64,000 nt of DNA from Rhizobium redzepovicii (GTDB lineage Bacteria > Pseudomonadota > Alphaproteobacteria > Rhizobiales > Rhizobiaceae), in the NCBI RefSeq assembly GCF_019793435.1, contig NZ_JAILYH010000001.1, positions 124,001 to 188,000 of the forward strand, given 5' to 3'. Positions within the stretch are counted from its first letter, which is position 1. Each line of letters opens with the position of its first letter. The notes under the pieces were generated by a model. The model did no database searches. It was not told the DNA's origin and saw nothing but the letters and a program-made list of their open reading frames with translations. Position numbers and translations under genes: made by a program. Below are positions 8,986 to 18,265 of this stretch, in pieces.

Positions 8986-10278
8986 TCAGATGATACCGCC
9001 GCCGCCAGCAACCGAAGCCGGGCGCTCGGCCGCAACCTTCTTGCGGTAGCCGCTGGCGCGATAGGCCGCGATCGGGTCGATCGCGCCGCCGGACCTGCGC
9101 CGGGCTTCGGCGAGGATCGGCTCGACATCGGCGCGATAGGCGCGCTTCAGCGTTTCCGACGCCATCAACGCGTCATTGTCGTCCTGATAGCCGGACAGCG
9201 CCTTGCGGTCGACGAGCAGCGCCTGCGCGTAGGCGCGGCGGATTTCGTTGGCGCTGTTGATCAGGCTCTCAATCGGGTCGGTGACATTATGCGACTGGTC
9301 GATCATATGGGCCGGGTTGAAGTCGTTGACCCCACGCTGCTCGGCATCGACCAACTCGTTGAAGACGAGAAACAGCCGATAGGGATCGATCGCGCCGGCA
9401 TCGAGATCGTCGTCGCCATATTTCGAATCGTTGAAGTGGAAGCCGCCGAGCTTGCCGAACTGGATCAGCCGGGCGACGATCATCTCGATATTGGTGTTCG
9501 GCGCATGATGGCCGAGATCGACGAGGCAATGAGCCTTGGGACCGAGCGTCTGGGCGATCAGATAGTTGGTGCCCCAATCCTGCACGATCGTCGAATAGAA
9601 GGCCGGCTCGTACATCTTGTGCTCGGTGAACAGCTTCCAATCGTCGGGCAGCGCCTGGTAAATGTCAGCCATCGAGGCGAGGTAACGCTCGAACGCCTTG
9701 GTGAAATTGCTCTGGCCGGGGAAGTTCGAGCCGTCGCCGATCCAGACGGTCAGCGCCTTCGACCCGAGTGCCTTGCCGATCTCGATGCATTCGAGATTGT
9801 GCTCGACCGCCTGTGCCCGCGTCGCCGCGTCGGTGTGGCTGAGCGAGCCGTATTTGTAGGAATGGGCTTGTCCCGGCCCATCAGAGAAAGTGTTCGAATT
9901 CATCGCATCGAAACCGAGGCCGAGCGCATCGCCCCTGGCCCTCAATTCCTTGGCATCCGCCTTGTCCCAGGGAATATGCAATGAGACATTCGGTGTCGCC
10001 TGCGTCAACTGATTGATGACGGCGCAATCGTCGAGCTTGTCGAAGATGCCGCGCGGCTCGCCCGTGCCGGGAAAGCGGGCAAAACGCGTGCCGCCGGTGC
10101 CGACACCCCAAGAGGGAACGGCGACGAAAAATTCCGCGACCTTGCGGGTGATTGCCTCGATATCGACGCCGCGGCGGTCAAGGTTCGCACCCAGCGCCTC
10201 GTAATCGGCTTTCAGTGCGGTCGCCCGCTTGTCGTTATCCGTCGCGATGAGATCCTGCGCGATCCTGAACTCGGCCAT
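8986..10278 (-). CDS. rhaI: L-rhamnose isomerase
   Basis: The protein has 430 residues from MAEFRIAQDL; a GGAGGAAAG site precedes this ATG, so the longer frame to 10299 is not used. It is a TIM-barrel sugar isomerase of the Pseudomonas/Rhizobium type, converting L-rhamnose to L-rhamnulose. Metal-site stretches are visible: LFTEHKMYEPA, CLVDLGHHAPNTNIE and GGFHFNDSKYGDDD. It lies downstream of rhaD on the same strand, separated by 213 bases that hold a RIME-type repeat. In R. leguminosarum rhaD and rhaI form one transcript divergent from rhaRSTPQUK, and the arrangement here is the same. Confidence 0.93.
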   Translation of the reverse strand: MAEFRIAQDLIATDNDKRATALKADYEALGANLDRRGVDIEAITRKVAEFFVAVPSWGVGTGGTRFARFPGTGEPRGIFDKLDDCAVINQLTQATPNVSLHIPWDKADAKELRARGDALGLGFDAMNSNTFSDGPGQAHSYKYGSLSHTDAATRAQAVEHNLECIEIGKALGSKALTVWIGDGSNFPGQSNFTKAFERYLASMADIYQALPDDWKLFTEHKMYEPAFYSTIVQDWGTNYLIAQTLGPKAHCLVDLGHHAPNTNIEMIVARLIQFGKLGGFHFNDSKYGDDDLDAGAIDPYRLFLVFNELVDAEQRGVNDFNPAHMIDQSHNVTDPIESLINSANEIRRAYAQALLVDRKALSGYQDDNDALMASETLKRAYRADVEPILAEARRRSGGAIDPIAAYRASGYRKKVAAERPASVAGGGGII

Positions 10279-10327
10279 TCTTTCCTCCCACTGATGCAAT
10301 TTCTACATTGGGACCGCCGTTGGGCCG

Positions 10328-10466
10328 CCCCTCATCCGCCTGCCCGCACCTTCTCCCCGTTCAGACGGGGAGAAGGGGGTGTGGCGCATCGTCTCCGTCC
10401 CACTCCAACATTTCGTTGGGCAAGTCCCTCTCCCCGTCACGACGGGGAGAGGGTTAGGGTGAGGGG
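10328..10466. repeat. RIME-type palindromic mosaic repeat between rhaD and rhaI
   Basis: Two strong hairpins lie inside outer arms CCCCTCATCC and GGGTGAGGGG. The first is CCTTCTCCCCGT/ACGGGGAGAAGG (10349-10376) and the second is CCCTCTCCCCGTC/GACGGGGAGAGGG (10426-10453). This is the layout of Rhizobium intergenic mosaic elements. It lies inside the rhaDI transcript and may reduce read-through or stabilise the upstream message. Confidence 0.75.
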
Positions 10467-10491
10467 CAGACGCATCCGCCGCCGATCAAAA

Positions 10492-12588
10492 TTACCGCGT
10501 AAAGCTCTGCACGTTGCCGGCATCGACGTTGATGATATTGCCGGTCGATTTTGCCGAAAGGTCCGATGCCAGGAAATAGATCGCCTCGGCGATATCCTCC
10601 GGAAACACGTTGAGTTTCAGCATCGAACGCTTGCGGTAATGTTCCTCGAGATCATCCACCTCGATCTTCGAGGAGGCGGCGCGCTGCTCGCGCCATTCGC
10701 CGCTCCAGATCTTCGAACCGCGCAGCACCGCATCCGGGTTGACCGTGTTGACGCGGATGCCGGCATCGGCACCTTCCAGCGCCAGGCAGCGGGCGAGATG
10801 GATCTCGGCGGCCTTTGCGGTGCAATAGGCAGCGGCATTCGGCGAAGCGGCGAGACCGTTTTTCGAGGCGACGAAGACGATGTTGCCGCCGAGCGCCTGA
10901 CGGCGGAACAGGCGGAAGGCTTCGCGCGAAACCAGGAAATAGCCGGTCGCCAGAATATCGATATTGCGGTTCCACGTCGCAAGCTCGGTGGCTTCGATCG
11001 GCGCGGAGGAGGCAATGCCAGCATTCGAGACGAGGATATCGATGCCGCCGAATTCGACCGAGGCTTCCGCAAAGGAGGCGATCACCGCATCTTCCTTGGT
11101 GACGTCAAGCCGGACGCTGCGCACCGCGTCGGCGCCAAACTTCTTGACGAAATCGGCCTCGGTGCCCTCAAGCGCCGCCTGGTCGATATCGGCAAGCACC
11201 ACGCAGGCGCCCTCGCCGACGAGGCGCGCAGCGGTCGCCCGGCCGATGCCGCCGGCGCCGCCGGTGACGAAGGCCACTCGGCCGGCGAGGCTCTTCGGCT
11301 TCGGCATGCGCTGCAGCTTGGCCTCTTCGAGAAGCCAGTATTCGATATCGAAGGCTTCCTGCTCCGGCAGGCCCTGATATTCCGAGACCGTCGAAGCGCC
11401 GCGCATGACGTTGATGGCGTTGACATAGAATTCGCTGGCGATGCGCGCCGTCGCCTTGTCGCGGGCGAAGGACAGCATGCCGACGCCGGGAACGAGGAAG
11501 ATGACCGGATTGGCGTCGCGCATGGCGGGCGAATTGTCATGCTTGCAGTCGTTGTAATAGCGGGCGTAATCGGCGCGGTAATCCTCCAGCGCCTGGTCGA
11601 GGCCGGCAACGATCGCGTCGACATCCGGCTTGGCGGGATCGAAATCGACGATCAGCGGGCGGATCTTGGTGCGCAGGAAATGATCGGGGCAGCTGGTGCC
11701 GAGCGCGCCGAGCGGGCGCAAATCCTTCGAATTGACGAATTCGAGCACGGCGTCCTGATCGTCGAAATGACCGAGCTTGCGCTCCTGCTTGCCGATGCGG
11801 CCGCGAATCTCAGGCATCAGCCGGGCAGCGATGGCGCGGCGTTCGGCAACCGGCAGACTCTCAGCGACGGCACCGCCGAAAATCGTCTTGCCTTCAGTCT
11901 TTTCGGCAAACCAGACGATCGCCTTGTTGATGATATCGAGCGTCAGCTCGTAGCAGGCCTTGGCATCATCAGCCCAGGTAAAGAGGCCGTGGCTTTCGAG
12001 CACGACGCCCTTGGCATTCGGGTTCGCCTTGACGAAGGCTTCGAGATCGAGGCCGAGCTGGAAGCCCGGACGGCGCCAGGGCAGCCAGCCAATCTCGGCG
12101 CCGAAGATCTGCTGCGTCAGCTCTTTGGAATTCTTCGATGCGGCAATGGCGATGATGGCGTCGGGATGCATGTGATCAACATGGGTGAACGGCACGAAGC
12201 CGTGCAGCGGCGTGTCGATCGAAGCGGCGCGGGCATTGAGGTTGAAGGTACAATGCGGCAGGAAGCCGACCATGCGGTCCTCGTCTTCGACGCCCTTATA
12301 GATTGATTTCAGCGCTTCCAGCTTGTCCTGGTAGAGTGTGGCAAAGCCGTCGAGCTTGATGGTGCCGACATCGCCGCCGGAGCCCTTGACCCAGAGCACC
12401 TTGACCGTGCCGCTGGTCAGCGGATCGGTCTCCATCACCTTCGCCGAGGTGTTGCCGCCGCCGTAATTGGTGATGCGCTTGTCGGCGCCGAGCAGGTTGG
12501 AGCGATAGAGCAGCTTGCCGGGCTCATCGAGGCCTGCCGCATATGCATCATCCCACCGGTTATCCAGAAGCCGGACGTTCGCCGCCAT
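10492..12588 (-). CDS. rhaD: Bifunctional rhamnulose-1-phosphate aldolase / lactaldehyde dehydrogenase
   Basis: A 698-residue fusion. Residues 1 to about 420 are a class II aldolase: NYGGGNTSAKVMET, a histidine pair in HVDHMHPDAII and ESHGLFTWADDAKACYE carry the zinc-site pattern. Residues 430-698 are an SDR: VAFVTGGAGGIGRATA for NAD binding and YCTAK as the catalytic Tyr-Lys motif. The aldolase splits rhamnulose-1-phosphate into dihydroxyacetone phosphate and L-lactaldehyde, which the second domain is thought to oxidise. The gene is first in the minus-strand rhaDI unit and divergent from rhaR. The fusion is characteristic of rhizobia and some other bacteria. Confidence 0.94.
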   Translation of the reverse strand: MAANVRLLDNRWDDAYAAGLDEPGKLLYRSNLLGADKRITNYGGGNTSAKVMETDPLTSGTVKVLWVKGSGGDVGTIKLDGFATLYQDKLEALKSIYKGVEDEDRMVGFLPHCTFNLNARAASIDTPLHGFVPFTHVDHMHPDAIIAIAASKNSKELTQQIFGAEIGWLPWRRPGFQLGLDLEAFVKANPNAKGVVLESHGLFTWADDAKACYELTLDIINKAIVWFAEKTEGKTIFGGAVAESLPVAERRAIAARLMPEIRGRIGKQERKLGHFDDQDAVLEFVNSKDLRPLGALGTSCPDHFLRTKIRPLIVDFDPAKPDVDAIVAGLDQALEDYRADYARYYNDCKHDNSPAMRDANPVIFLVPGVGMLSFARDKATARIASEFYVNAINVMRGASTVSEYQGLPEQEAFDIEYWLLEEAKLQRMPKPKSLAGRVAFVTGGAGGIGRATAARLVGEGACVVLADIDQAALEGTEADFVKKFGADAVRSVRLDVTKEDAVIASFAEASVEFGGIDILVSNAGIASSAPIEATELATWNRNIDILATGYFLVSREAFRLFRRQALGGNIVFVASKNGLAASPNAAAYCTAKAAEIHLARCLALEGADAGIRVNTVNPDAVLRGSKIWSGEWREQRAASSKIEVDDLEEHYRKRSMLKLNVFPEDIAEAIYFLASDLSAKSTGNIINVDAGNVQSFTR

Positions 12589-12678
12589 ATCATCCTCCCA
12601 TATAGGCTTGTCAGGGGCCGCGATCAGCGCGCCCTTTCGCTCACGGTATCGCGCATCAAAAGTGTGCTTGTCAATCGA

Positions 12679-12731
12679 AAACGATCATATTCGATTATGC
12701 TGCATCGCAATATGAAAATTTATGATCGTTT
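12679..12731. promoter_or_regulatory. Inverted-repeat operator region of the rha divergent promoter
   Basis: AAACGATCATA (12679-12689) and TATGATCGTTT (12721-12731) are exact reverse complements, 31 bases apart, in the 197-base region between rhaD and rhaR. A partial copy, TTCGATTATG, follows the first arm. The spacing suits a DeoR-type tetramer such as RhaR controlling both directions; binding is inferred. Confidence 0.6.
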
Positions 12732-12785
12732 GTGATTGACAGTCATTAAGGGATGCGAAATAAATGTGACAAGAGGAGGAGCCCA

Positions 12786-13598
12786 ATGCACGAACGCGAA
12801 CGCCATCGCATCATCTTAAGCGCTGTTCAGGAAAAGTCGGTGGTGACGATCCAGGACATTGCCGAGCTGACGGAAGCTTCCGAAGCGACGATCCGGCGCG
12901 ACATTGCGGCTCTTCATGTGCAGGGCAAGATCCGTCGCGTCCGCGGCGGCGCCGAAGCGGTGCATCCGCCGCAGCTCGGCAATCTCGCCGGCCGGCCCTT
13001 CCGGGTTTCAGAATCAGTCAACATCGATAAAAAACGTGCAATTGCCCGCGCAGCTGTCGATCTCTGCGAAGCGGGCGATGCCATCATCATCAACGGCGGC
13101 ACGACAACCTTCCAGATGGTGCATTACATGGCCGGCCATCGCCTGCAGGTGATGACCAATTCTTTTGCCATCGCCGAACATCTGGTCAAACATTCCAAAA
13201 ACACGGTGACGGTGCCGGGCGGCGCGATCTATCGCGAGCAGAGCCTCATCCTGTCGCCTTTCGACAATGACGCGATCCGCAATTTTTATGCGCGACGCAT
13301 GTTCATCGGCGCCCAGGGCGTCGGCCCGCTCGGCATCATGGAGGCGGACGCCCTCATCATTCAGAGCGAGCAGAAGCTGATGCACCAGGCCGACGAACTC
13401 GTCGTCATGGTCGATTCAAGCAAATTCAATCGCCGGTCGAGCCTCATTCTCTGCGCGCTCGACCGCGTCTCTGCGATCATCACCGATGACGGGATTTCGG
13501 AAGAGGCAGCTCGCATGGTCGAGAATGCCGGTGTCCGGCTGGTTGTCGCGACCCCGGTGGCGCAGCTTGCGAAGGAGGATTCCTCGTCGGTCGCATGA
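12786..13598 (+). CDS. rhaR: DeoR-family rhamnose regulator
   Basis: The protein has 270 residues from MHERERHRII; GAGGAGG precedes this ATG, so an upstream in-frame ATG at 12753 is disfavoured. The N-terminal DeoR helix-turn-helix is clear (TIQDIAELTEASEATIRRDIAALHVQ, then GKIRRVRGGA). The C-terminal sugar-phosphate-sensing domain shows IINGGTTTFQMV, VPGGAIYR and VVMVDSSKF. In R. leguminosarum this gene heads the rha transport operon and represses the locus. It is followed after 48 bases by rhaS. Confidence 0.92.
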   Translation: MHERERHRIILSAVQEKSVVTIQDIAELTEASEATIRRDIAALHVQGKIRRVRGGAEAVHPPQLGNLAGRPFRVSESVNIDKKRAIARAAVDLCEAGDAIIINGGTTTFQMVHYMAGHRLQVMTNSFAIAEHLVKHSKNTVTVPGGAIYREQSLILSPFDNDAIRNFYARRMFIGAQGVGPLGIMEADALIIQSEQKLMHQADELVVMVDSSKFNRRSSLILCALDRVSAIITDDGISEEAARMVENAGVRLVVATPVAQLAKEDSSSVA

Positions 13599-13646
13599 GG
13601 CGCCGCCGAGGTGTGGAAGTCTAAATCTTAATGGGAGGAAAGTGAC

Positions 13647-14642
13647 ATGAAATTCGCAAAGACACTGGCGCTCGGCGCAGCGCTTGCCGTCGCTATGATG
13701 GCCGGCACTGCCAGCGCCAAGGACATCAAGATCGGCCTCGTCGTCAAATCGCTCGGCAACGGCTTCTTCGACGCCGCCAACAAGGGCGCCCAGGAAGCCG
13801 CCAAGGAACTCGGCGGCGTAGAAGTGATCTACACCGGCCCGACCTCGACGACGGCCGAAGGCCAGATCGAAGTCATCAACTCGCTGATCGCCCAGGGCGT
13901 CGACGCCATCGCCGTCTCGGCCAACGATCCGGATGCACTTGTCCCCGCACTGAAGAAGGCGACCCAGCGCGGCATCAAGGTCATCTCCTGGGATTCGGGC
14001 GTTGCGCCGGAAGGCCGTATCCTGCAGCTCAACCCTTCGTCCAACGAGCTGATCGGCAAGATGTGCCTGACGCTCGTCAAGGACCATCTCGACGGCGGCA
14101 AGGGTGACTTCGCCATCCTGTCGGCAACCACCACCTCGACCAACCAGAACATCTGGATCGACCAGATGAAGAAGCAGCTCAAGGATTTCCCGGGTCTCAA
14201 CCTCGTCACCACGGTTTACGGCGACGACCTCTCGGACAAGTCCTATCGTGAAGCCGAAGGCCTCTTGAAGTCGAACCCGAACGTCAAGGTCATCGTCGCT
14301 CCGACGACGGTCGGCGTTCTCGCCGCTTCCAAGGTCGTCGAAGACAAGGGTCTCGTCGGCAAGGTCTACGTCACCGGCCTCGGCCTGCCGTCCGAAATGG
14401 CCGGCGCGATCAAGTCGGGCGCCACCAAGGAATTCGCCATCTGGAACCCGATCGACCTCGGCTACTCCGCAACCCAGATCGCCTATCACCTGGCAAAGGG
14501 TGATGCCGATGGCAAGCCGGGCAGCGAAATCGAAGCCGGCCGCATGGGCAAGATCAAGATCGGCGACAACGGCGAAGCCGCTATGGCCGATCCCTTCGTC
14601 TACAATGCTGCGAACATCGACCAGTTCTCCAAGGTCTTCTGA
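13647..14642 (+). CDS. rhaS: Rhamnose ABC transporter, periplasmic binding protein
   Basis: 331 residues beginning with a signal peptide (MKFAKTLALGAALAVAMMAG, cleavage after TASA). The rest is a periplasmic sugar-binding fold of the ribose/rhamnose type (Peripla_BP_4): GLVVKSLGNGFFDAANKGAQ near the mature N-terminus and INSLIAQGVDAIAVSANDPDAL. It captures L-rhamnose for RhaTPQ. The start has a strong GGGAGGAAAG site. The gene is GC-rich with highly regular codon use, which suggests high expression, and a stem-loop follows it directly, a common way to keep binding-protein message above that of the membrane parts. Confidence 0.93.
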   Translation: MKFAKTLALGAALAVAMMAGTASAKDIKIGLVVKSLGNGFFDAANKGAQEAAKELGGVEVIYTGPTSTTAEGQIEVINSLIAQGVDAIAVSANDPDALVPALKKATQRGIKVISWDSGVAPEGRILQLNPSSNELIGKMCLTLVKDHLDGGKGDFAILSATTTSTNQNIWIDQMKKQLKDFPGLNLVTTVYGDDLSDKSYREAEGLLKSNPNVKVIVAPTTVGVLAASKVVEDKGLVGKVYVTGLGLPSEMAGAIKSGATKEFAIWNPIDLGYSATQIAYHLAKGDADGKPGSEIEAGRMGKIKIGDNGEAAMADPFVYNAANIDQFSKVF

Positions 14643-14661
14643 TCCACAGCCGACGAATAAG

Positions 14662-14686
14662 ATCCCGGCGGCCTTGCCGCCGGGAT
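14662..14686 (+). terminator. Stem-loop after rhaS (attenuating or mRNA-stabilising)
   Basis: ATCCCGGCGGC/GCCGCCGGGAT is an 11-bp perfect stem with a 3-base loop, followed by TTCCCTTTC. It sits in the 72-base gap between rhaS and rhaT inside a presumed operon, so partial termination or 3' protection of rhaS mRNA is likely. Confidence 0.65.
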
Positions 14687-14714
14687 TTCCCTTTCGACAT
14701 TTGGTAGAAATCTG

Positions 14715-16250
14715 ATGAACGCCGCCTTTCAACAAACCGTCACGGACAGCAAAACCGGCGATGCGCCCGCCATTCTGGAAATGCGCGGCATCTCCCAGAT
14801 CTTTCCGGGCGTGAAAGCGCTCGACAATGTCAGCATCGCCCTTCATCCCGGCACGGTGACGGCGCTGATCGGCGAAAACGGTGCCGGCAAATCGACGCTC
14901 GTCAAGATCCTGACCGGCATCTACCGGCCGAACGAAGGCGAGATCCTGGTCGACGGCCGGCCGACGAGTTTTGCCAGCGCCCAGGCGGCAATCGATGCCG
15001 GCGTCACCGCCATCCATCAGGAAACCGTGCTTTTTGACGAGCTGACGGTTGCCGAAAACATCTTCCTCGGCCATGCGCCGCGCACGCGCCTGCGCACCAT
15101 CGACTGGCAGGCGATGAACAACCGCTCGAAGACGCTGCTGACCGCGCTCGAAAGCAATATCGATCCGACCATCCGGCTCAAGGACCTCTCCATTGCGCAG
15201 CGCCATCTGGTGGCGATCGCCCGCGCTCTGTCGATCGAGGCCCGCATCGTCATTATGGACGAGCCGACGGCCGCCCTTTCCCGCAAGGAAATCGACGATC
15301 TCTTCCGCATTGTCCGGGGCCTGAAGGAACAGGGCAAGGCGATCCTCTTCATCAGCCACAAGTTCGATGAGGTTTACGAAATCGCCGACGATTTCGTCGT
15401 CTTCCGCGACGGCCGCGCCATCGGCCAGGGCCGGCTCAAGGACACGCCGCAGGACGAGATCGTCCGCATGATGGTCGGCCGCGACGTCGAGAACGCTTTC
15501 CCGAAGATCAATGTCGCCATTGGCGGCCCGGTGCTGGAAATCCGCAACTACAGCCACCGCACCGAATTCCGCGACATTTCCTTCACCCTGCGCAAGGGCG
15601 AGATTCTCGGCATTTACGGGCTGATCGGCGCCGGCCGCTCGGAACTCTCCCAATCCCTCTTCGGCATCACCCGGCCGCTCTGCGGCACGATGATGCTCGA
15701 AGGCCGCGAGATCACCATCCATTCGCCACAGGATGCGATCCGCGCCGGCATCGTCTATGTGCCGGAAGAACGCGGCCGGCACGGGCTGGCACTGCCGATG
15801 CCGATCTTCCAGAACATGACGCTGCCCTCGCTCACCCGCACCTCGCGCCGCGGCTTTCTGAGAGCGGCGGAAGAATTCGCGCTTGCGCGCAAATATGCCG
15901 AGCGGCTGGATCTGCGCGCCGCCGCGCTTTCCGTGCCGGTCGGCACGCTGTCGGGCGGCAACCAGCAGAAAGTCGTCATCGGCAAATGGCTGGCGACGTC
16001 GCCGAAGGTGATCATTCTCGACGAACCCACAAAGGGCATCGACATCGGCTCGAAGGCGGCCGTGCACGGCTTTATCAGCGAACTTGCCGCCGAGGGCCTG
16101 TCGATCATCATGGTCTCTTCCGAACTGCCCGAGATCATCGGCATGTCGGACCGGGTTCTGGTGATGAAGGAAGGGCTCGCCGCCGGAATTTTCGAGCGGG
16201 CCGAACTGTCGCCGGAAGCGCTGGTGCGCGCCGCCACCGGCAATGCATGA
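14715..16250 (+). CDS. rhaT: Rhamnose ABC transporter, ATP-binding protein
   Basis: A 511-residue double ATPase of the sugar-importer (CUT2) type. The first domain has Walker A GENGAGKST, a signature region LSIAQRHLVAIARALS and Walker B IVIMDEPTAALS. The second has the usual degenerate P-loop GLIGAGRSE, signature LSGGNQQKVVIGKWL and Walker B VIILDEPTKGID. It energises RhaPQ. Its start is preceded by only a weak site (GGTAGAAA), and the hairpin after rhaS may reduce its expression. rhaP follows after 9 bases. Confidence 0.94.
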   Translation: MNAAFQQTVTDSKTGDAPAILEMRGISQIFPGVKALDNVSIALHPGTVTALIGENGAGKSTLVKILTGIYRPNEGEILVDGRPTSFASAQAAIDAGVTAIHQETVLFDELTVAENIFLGHAPRTRLRTIDWQAMNNRSKTLLTALESNIDPTIRLKDLSIAQRHLVAIARALSIEARIVIMDEPTAALSRKEIDDLFRIVRGLKEQGKAILFISHKFDEVYEIADDFVVFRDGRAIGQGRLKDTPQDEIVRMMVGRDVENAFPKINVAIGGPVLEIRNYSHRTEFRDISFTLRKGEILGIYGLIGAGRSELSQSLFGITRPLCGTMMLEGREITIHSPQDAIRAGIVYVPEERGRHGLALPMPIFQNMTLPSLTRTSRRGFLRAAEEFALARKYAERLDLRAAALSVPVGTLSGGNQQKVVIGKWLATSPKVIILDEPTKGIDIGSKAAVHGFISELAAEGLSIIMVSSELPEIIGMSDRVLVMKEGLAAGIFERAELSPEALVRAATGNA

Positions 16251-16259
16251 GGTAGAAGT

Positions 16260-17261
16260 ATGGCAAGACTGATCAGAAAACGCGAAACCCTGCTGTTCCT
16301 CATCATCGTCGTGATGATCGCGATCTTTTCGACGCGGGCAGCCGATTTCGCCACACCGGACAATCTCGCCGGGATCTTCAACGACACCTCGATCCTGATC
16401 ATCCTGGCGCTGGCGCAGATGACGGTCATCCTGACGAAATCGATCGACCTGTCGGTCGCCGCCAATCTCGCCTTTACCGGCATGGCGATCGCGATGATGA
16501 ATGCCGCCCATCCCGATCTGCCGCTCGTCGTGCTGATCCTGATGGCTATCGTCATCGGCGCCTGTCTCGGCGCGATCAACGGCTTTCTCGTCTGGGCGCT
16601 GGAAATCCCGCCGATCGTCGTCACCCTCGGCACGCTCACCATCTATCGCGGTATGGCCTTCGTGCTCTCGGGCGGAGCCTGGGTCAACGCCCACCAGATG
16701 ACGCCGATCTTCCTGTCCGTGCCGCGCACGCCGATCCTCGGTCTGCCCGTGCTCGGCTGGGTCGGCATTATCATCGTGCTGCTGATGTATGTGCTGCTTC
16801 GATATACCCAGTTCGGCCGCTCGGCCTATGCGACCGGCGGCAATCCGACCGCCGCCGTCTATGCCGGCATCGATACGGGCTGGACAAAATTCCTCGCCTT
16901 CGTTCTGTCAGGGGCGCTCGCCGGGCTTTCGAGCTATCTCTGGGTATCGCGTTATGCCGTCGCCTATGTCGATATCGCCAACGGCTTCGAGCTCGACAGC
17001 GTGGCTGCCTGCGTCATCGGCGGCATATCGATTGCCGGCGGCGTCGGCTCGGTCGCCGGCACTGTGCTCGGCGCGCTCTTCCTCGGCGTCATCAAGAATG
17101 CGCTGCCGGTGATCGGCATTTCACCCTTCACCCAGATGGCGATCTCCGGAACCGTCATCATTCTCGCCGTCGCCTTCAACGCCCGGCGTGAACGCAACCG
17201 GGGCCGCATCATCCTGCGCGACCGCGCCGCAGCCGAGATCAGAACGGGGGCCGCAGCATGA
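16260..17261 (+). CDS. rhaP: Rhamnose ABC transporter permease
   Basis: 333 residues with about ten hydrophobic segments of the BPD_transp_2 (ribose-type) permease family. The motif TKSIDLSVAANLAFTGMA near residue 65 and GGNPTAAVYAGID around 195-207, in the cytoplasmic loop that contacts the ATPase, are typical. It pairs with RhaQ as the inner-membrane channel. The last bases overlap the rhaQ start (ATGA), implying translational coupling. Confidence 0.92.
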   Translation: MARLIRKRETLLFLIIVVMIAIFSTRAADFATPDNLAGIFNDTSILIILALAQMTVILTKSIDLSVAANLAFTGMAIAMMNAAHPDLPLVVLILMAIVIGACLGAINGFLVWALEIPPIVVTLGTLTIYRGMAFVLSGGAWVNAHQMTPIFLSVPRTPILGLPVLGWVGIIIVLLMYVLLRYTQFGRSAYATGGNPTAAVYAGIDTGWTKFLAFVLSGALAGLSSYLWVSRYAVAYVDIANGFELDSVAACVIGGISIAGGVGSVAGTVLGALFLGVIKNALPVIGISPFTQMAISGTVIILAVAFNARRERNRGRIILRDRAAAEIRTGAAA

Positions 17262-18265
17262 GCACCGTGTCCACACCCGAAAAGCGGGTCATCCCCGATC
17301 GCCTCGGCACGCCGTTGCGGCGCATCGTCGCCAGCTGGGAAGTGCTGCTCTTTGGCGTCGCCGTCCTGATCTTCATCTTCAATTCCCTGGCCTCGCCCTA
17401 TTTCCTCGATGCCTGGAACCTCTCGGACGCCACCTTCAACTTCACGGAAAAGGCGATGATCGCCTTCGCCATGGCGCTGCTCGTCATCTCGGGCGAAATC
17501 GACCTGTCGGTCGCTGCGATCATCGCGCTCGCTTCGACGGCGATGGGGGCGGCAGCCCAGTTCGGCATCGGCACGCCGGGCCTGGTGCTGATCGGCATCG
17601 GCACCGGCCTTGTCTGTGGCACCTTCAACGGCGTCCTGGTCTCGGTGCTGAAACTGCCGTCAATCGTCGTCACCATCGGTACGATGAGTCTTTTCCGCGG
17701 CATTTCCTATATCGTGCTCGGCGATCAGGCCTATGGCAAATATCCCGCCGACTTCGCCTATTTCGGCCAGGGTTATGTCGTCTGGGTATTCTCCTTCGAA
17801 TTCGTGCTGTTCATCGTGCTGGCGATCGCCTTCGCCATTCTGCTGCATGCGACGAATTTCGGCCGGCAGGTCTATGCGATCGGCAATAACGACTTTGCCG
17901 CCCGCTTCTCCGGCATCCCGGTCGAGCGCGTCAAATTCATCCTCTTCCTGCTGACCGGCATCATGAGCGGCATCGCCGCCGTCTGTCTGACCTCGCGCCT
18001 CGGCTCGACCCGGCCGTCGATCGCGCAAGGCTGGGAGCTCGAGGTTGTCACCATGGTCGTGCTCGGCGGCATCTCGATCCTCGGCGGCTCCGGCACGATC
18101 GGCGGCGTCGTCATCGCCGCCTTCGTCATGGGCCTCGTCACCTTCGGCCTCGGCCTGCTGAACGTGCCCGGCATCGTCATGTCGATCTTCATCGGCCTGC
18201 TCCTCATCATCACCATTGCCATCCCGATCATCGCCCGCCGCATCAAGCTCATGAGTTCCCGATGA
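17258..18265 (+). CDS. rhaQ: Rhamnose ABC transporter permease
   Basis: 335 residues, the second BPD_transp_2 permease. It carries the family stretches [35 protein letters not shown] and [16 protein letters not shown]. It overlaps rhaP upstream and rhaU downstream by 4 bases each, so rhaP, rhaQ, rhaU and rhaK are translationally coupled. Confidence 0.92.
   Translation: MSTVSTPEKRVIPDRLGTPLRRIVASWEVLLFGVAVLIFIFNSLASPYFLDAWNLSDATFNFTEKAMIAFAMALLVISGEIDLSVAAIIALASTAMGAAAQFGIGTPGLVLIGIGTGLVCGTFNGVLVSVLKLPSIVVTIGTMSLFRGISYIVLGDQAYGKYPADFAYFGQGYVVWVFSFEFVLFIVLAIAFAILLHATNFGRQVYAIGNNDFAARFSGIPVERVKFILFLLTGIMSGIAAVCLTSRLGSTRPSIAQGWELEVVTMVVLGGISILGGSGTIGGVVIAAFVMGLVTFGLGLLNVPGIVMSIFIGLLLIITIAIPIIARRIKLMSSR

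Noticed and set aside
10328..10466. CRISPR-like repeated hairpins
   Set aside because: The repeats are inverted palindromes without regular spacers; they fit an intergenic mosaic element.
10294..12306. 670-codon plus-strand frame
   Set aside because: Antisense to rhaD and the RIME repeat; contains no domain.
13416..16694. 1092-codon open frame on the minus strand
   Set aside because: It lies antisense to rhaR, rhaS and rhaT, which are clear family members. Long antisense frames are expected in GC-rich coding DNA, and its composition (Asp, Arg, Gly, His rich) is typical of noise.
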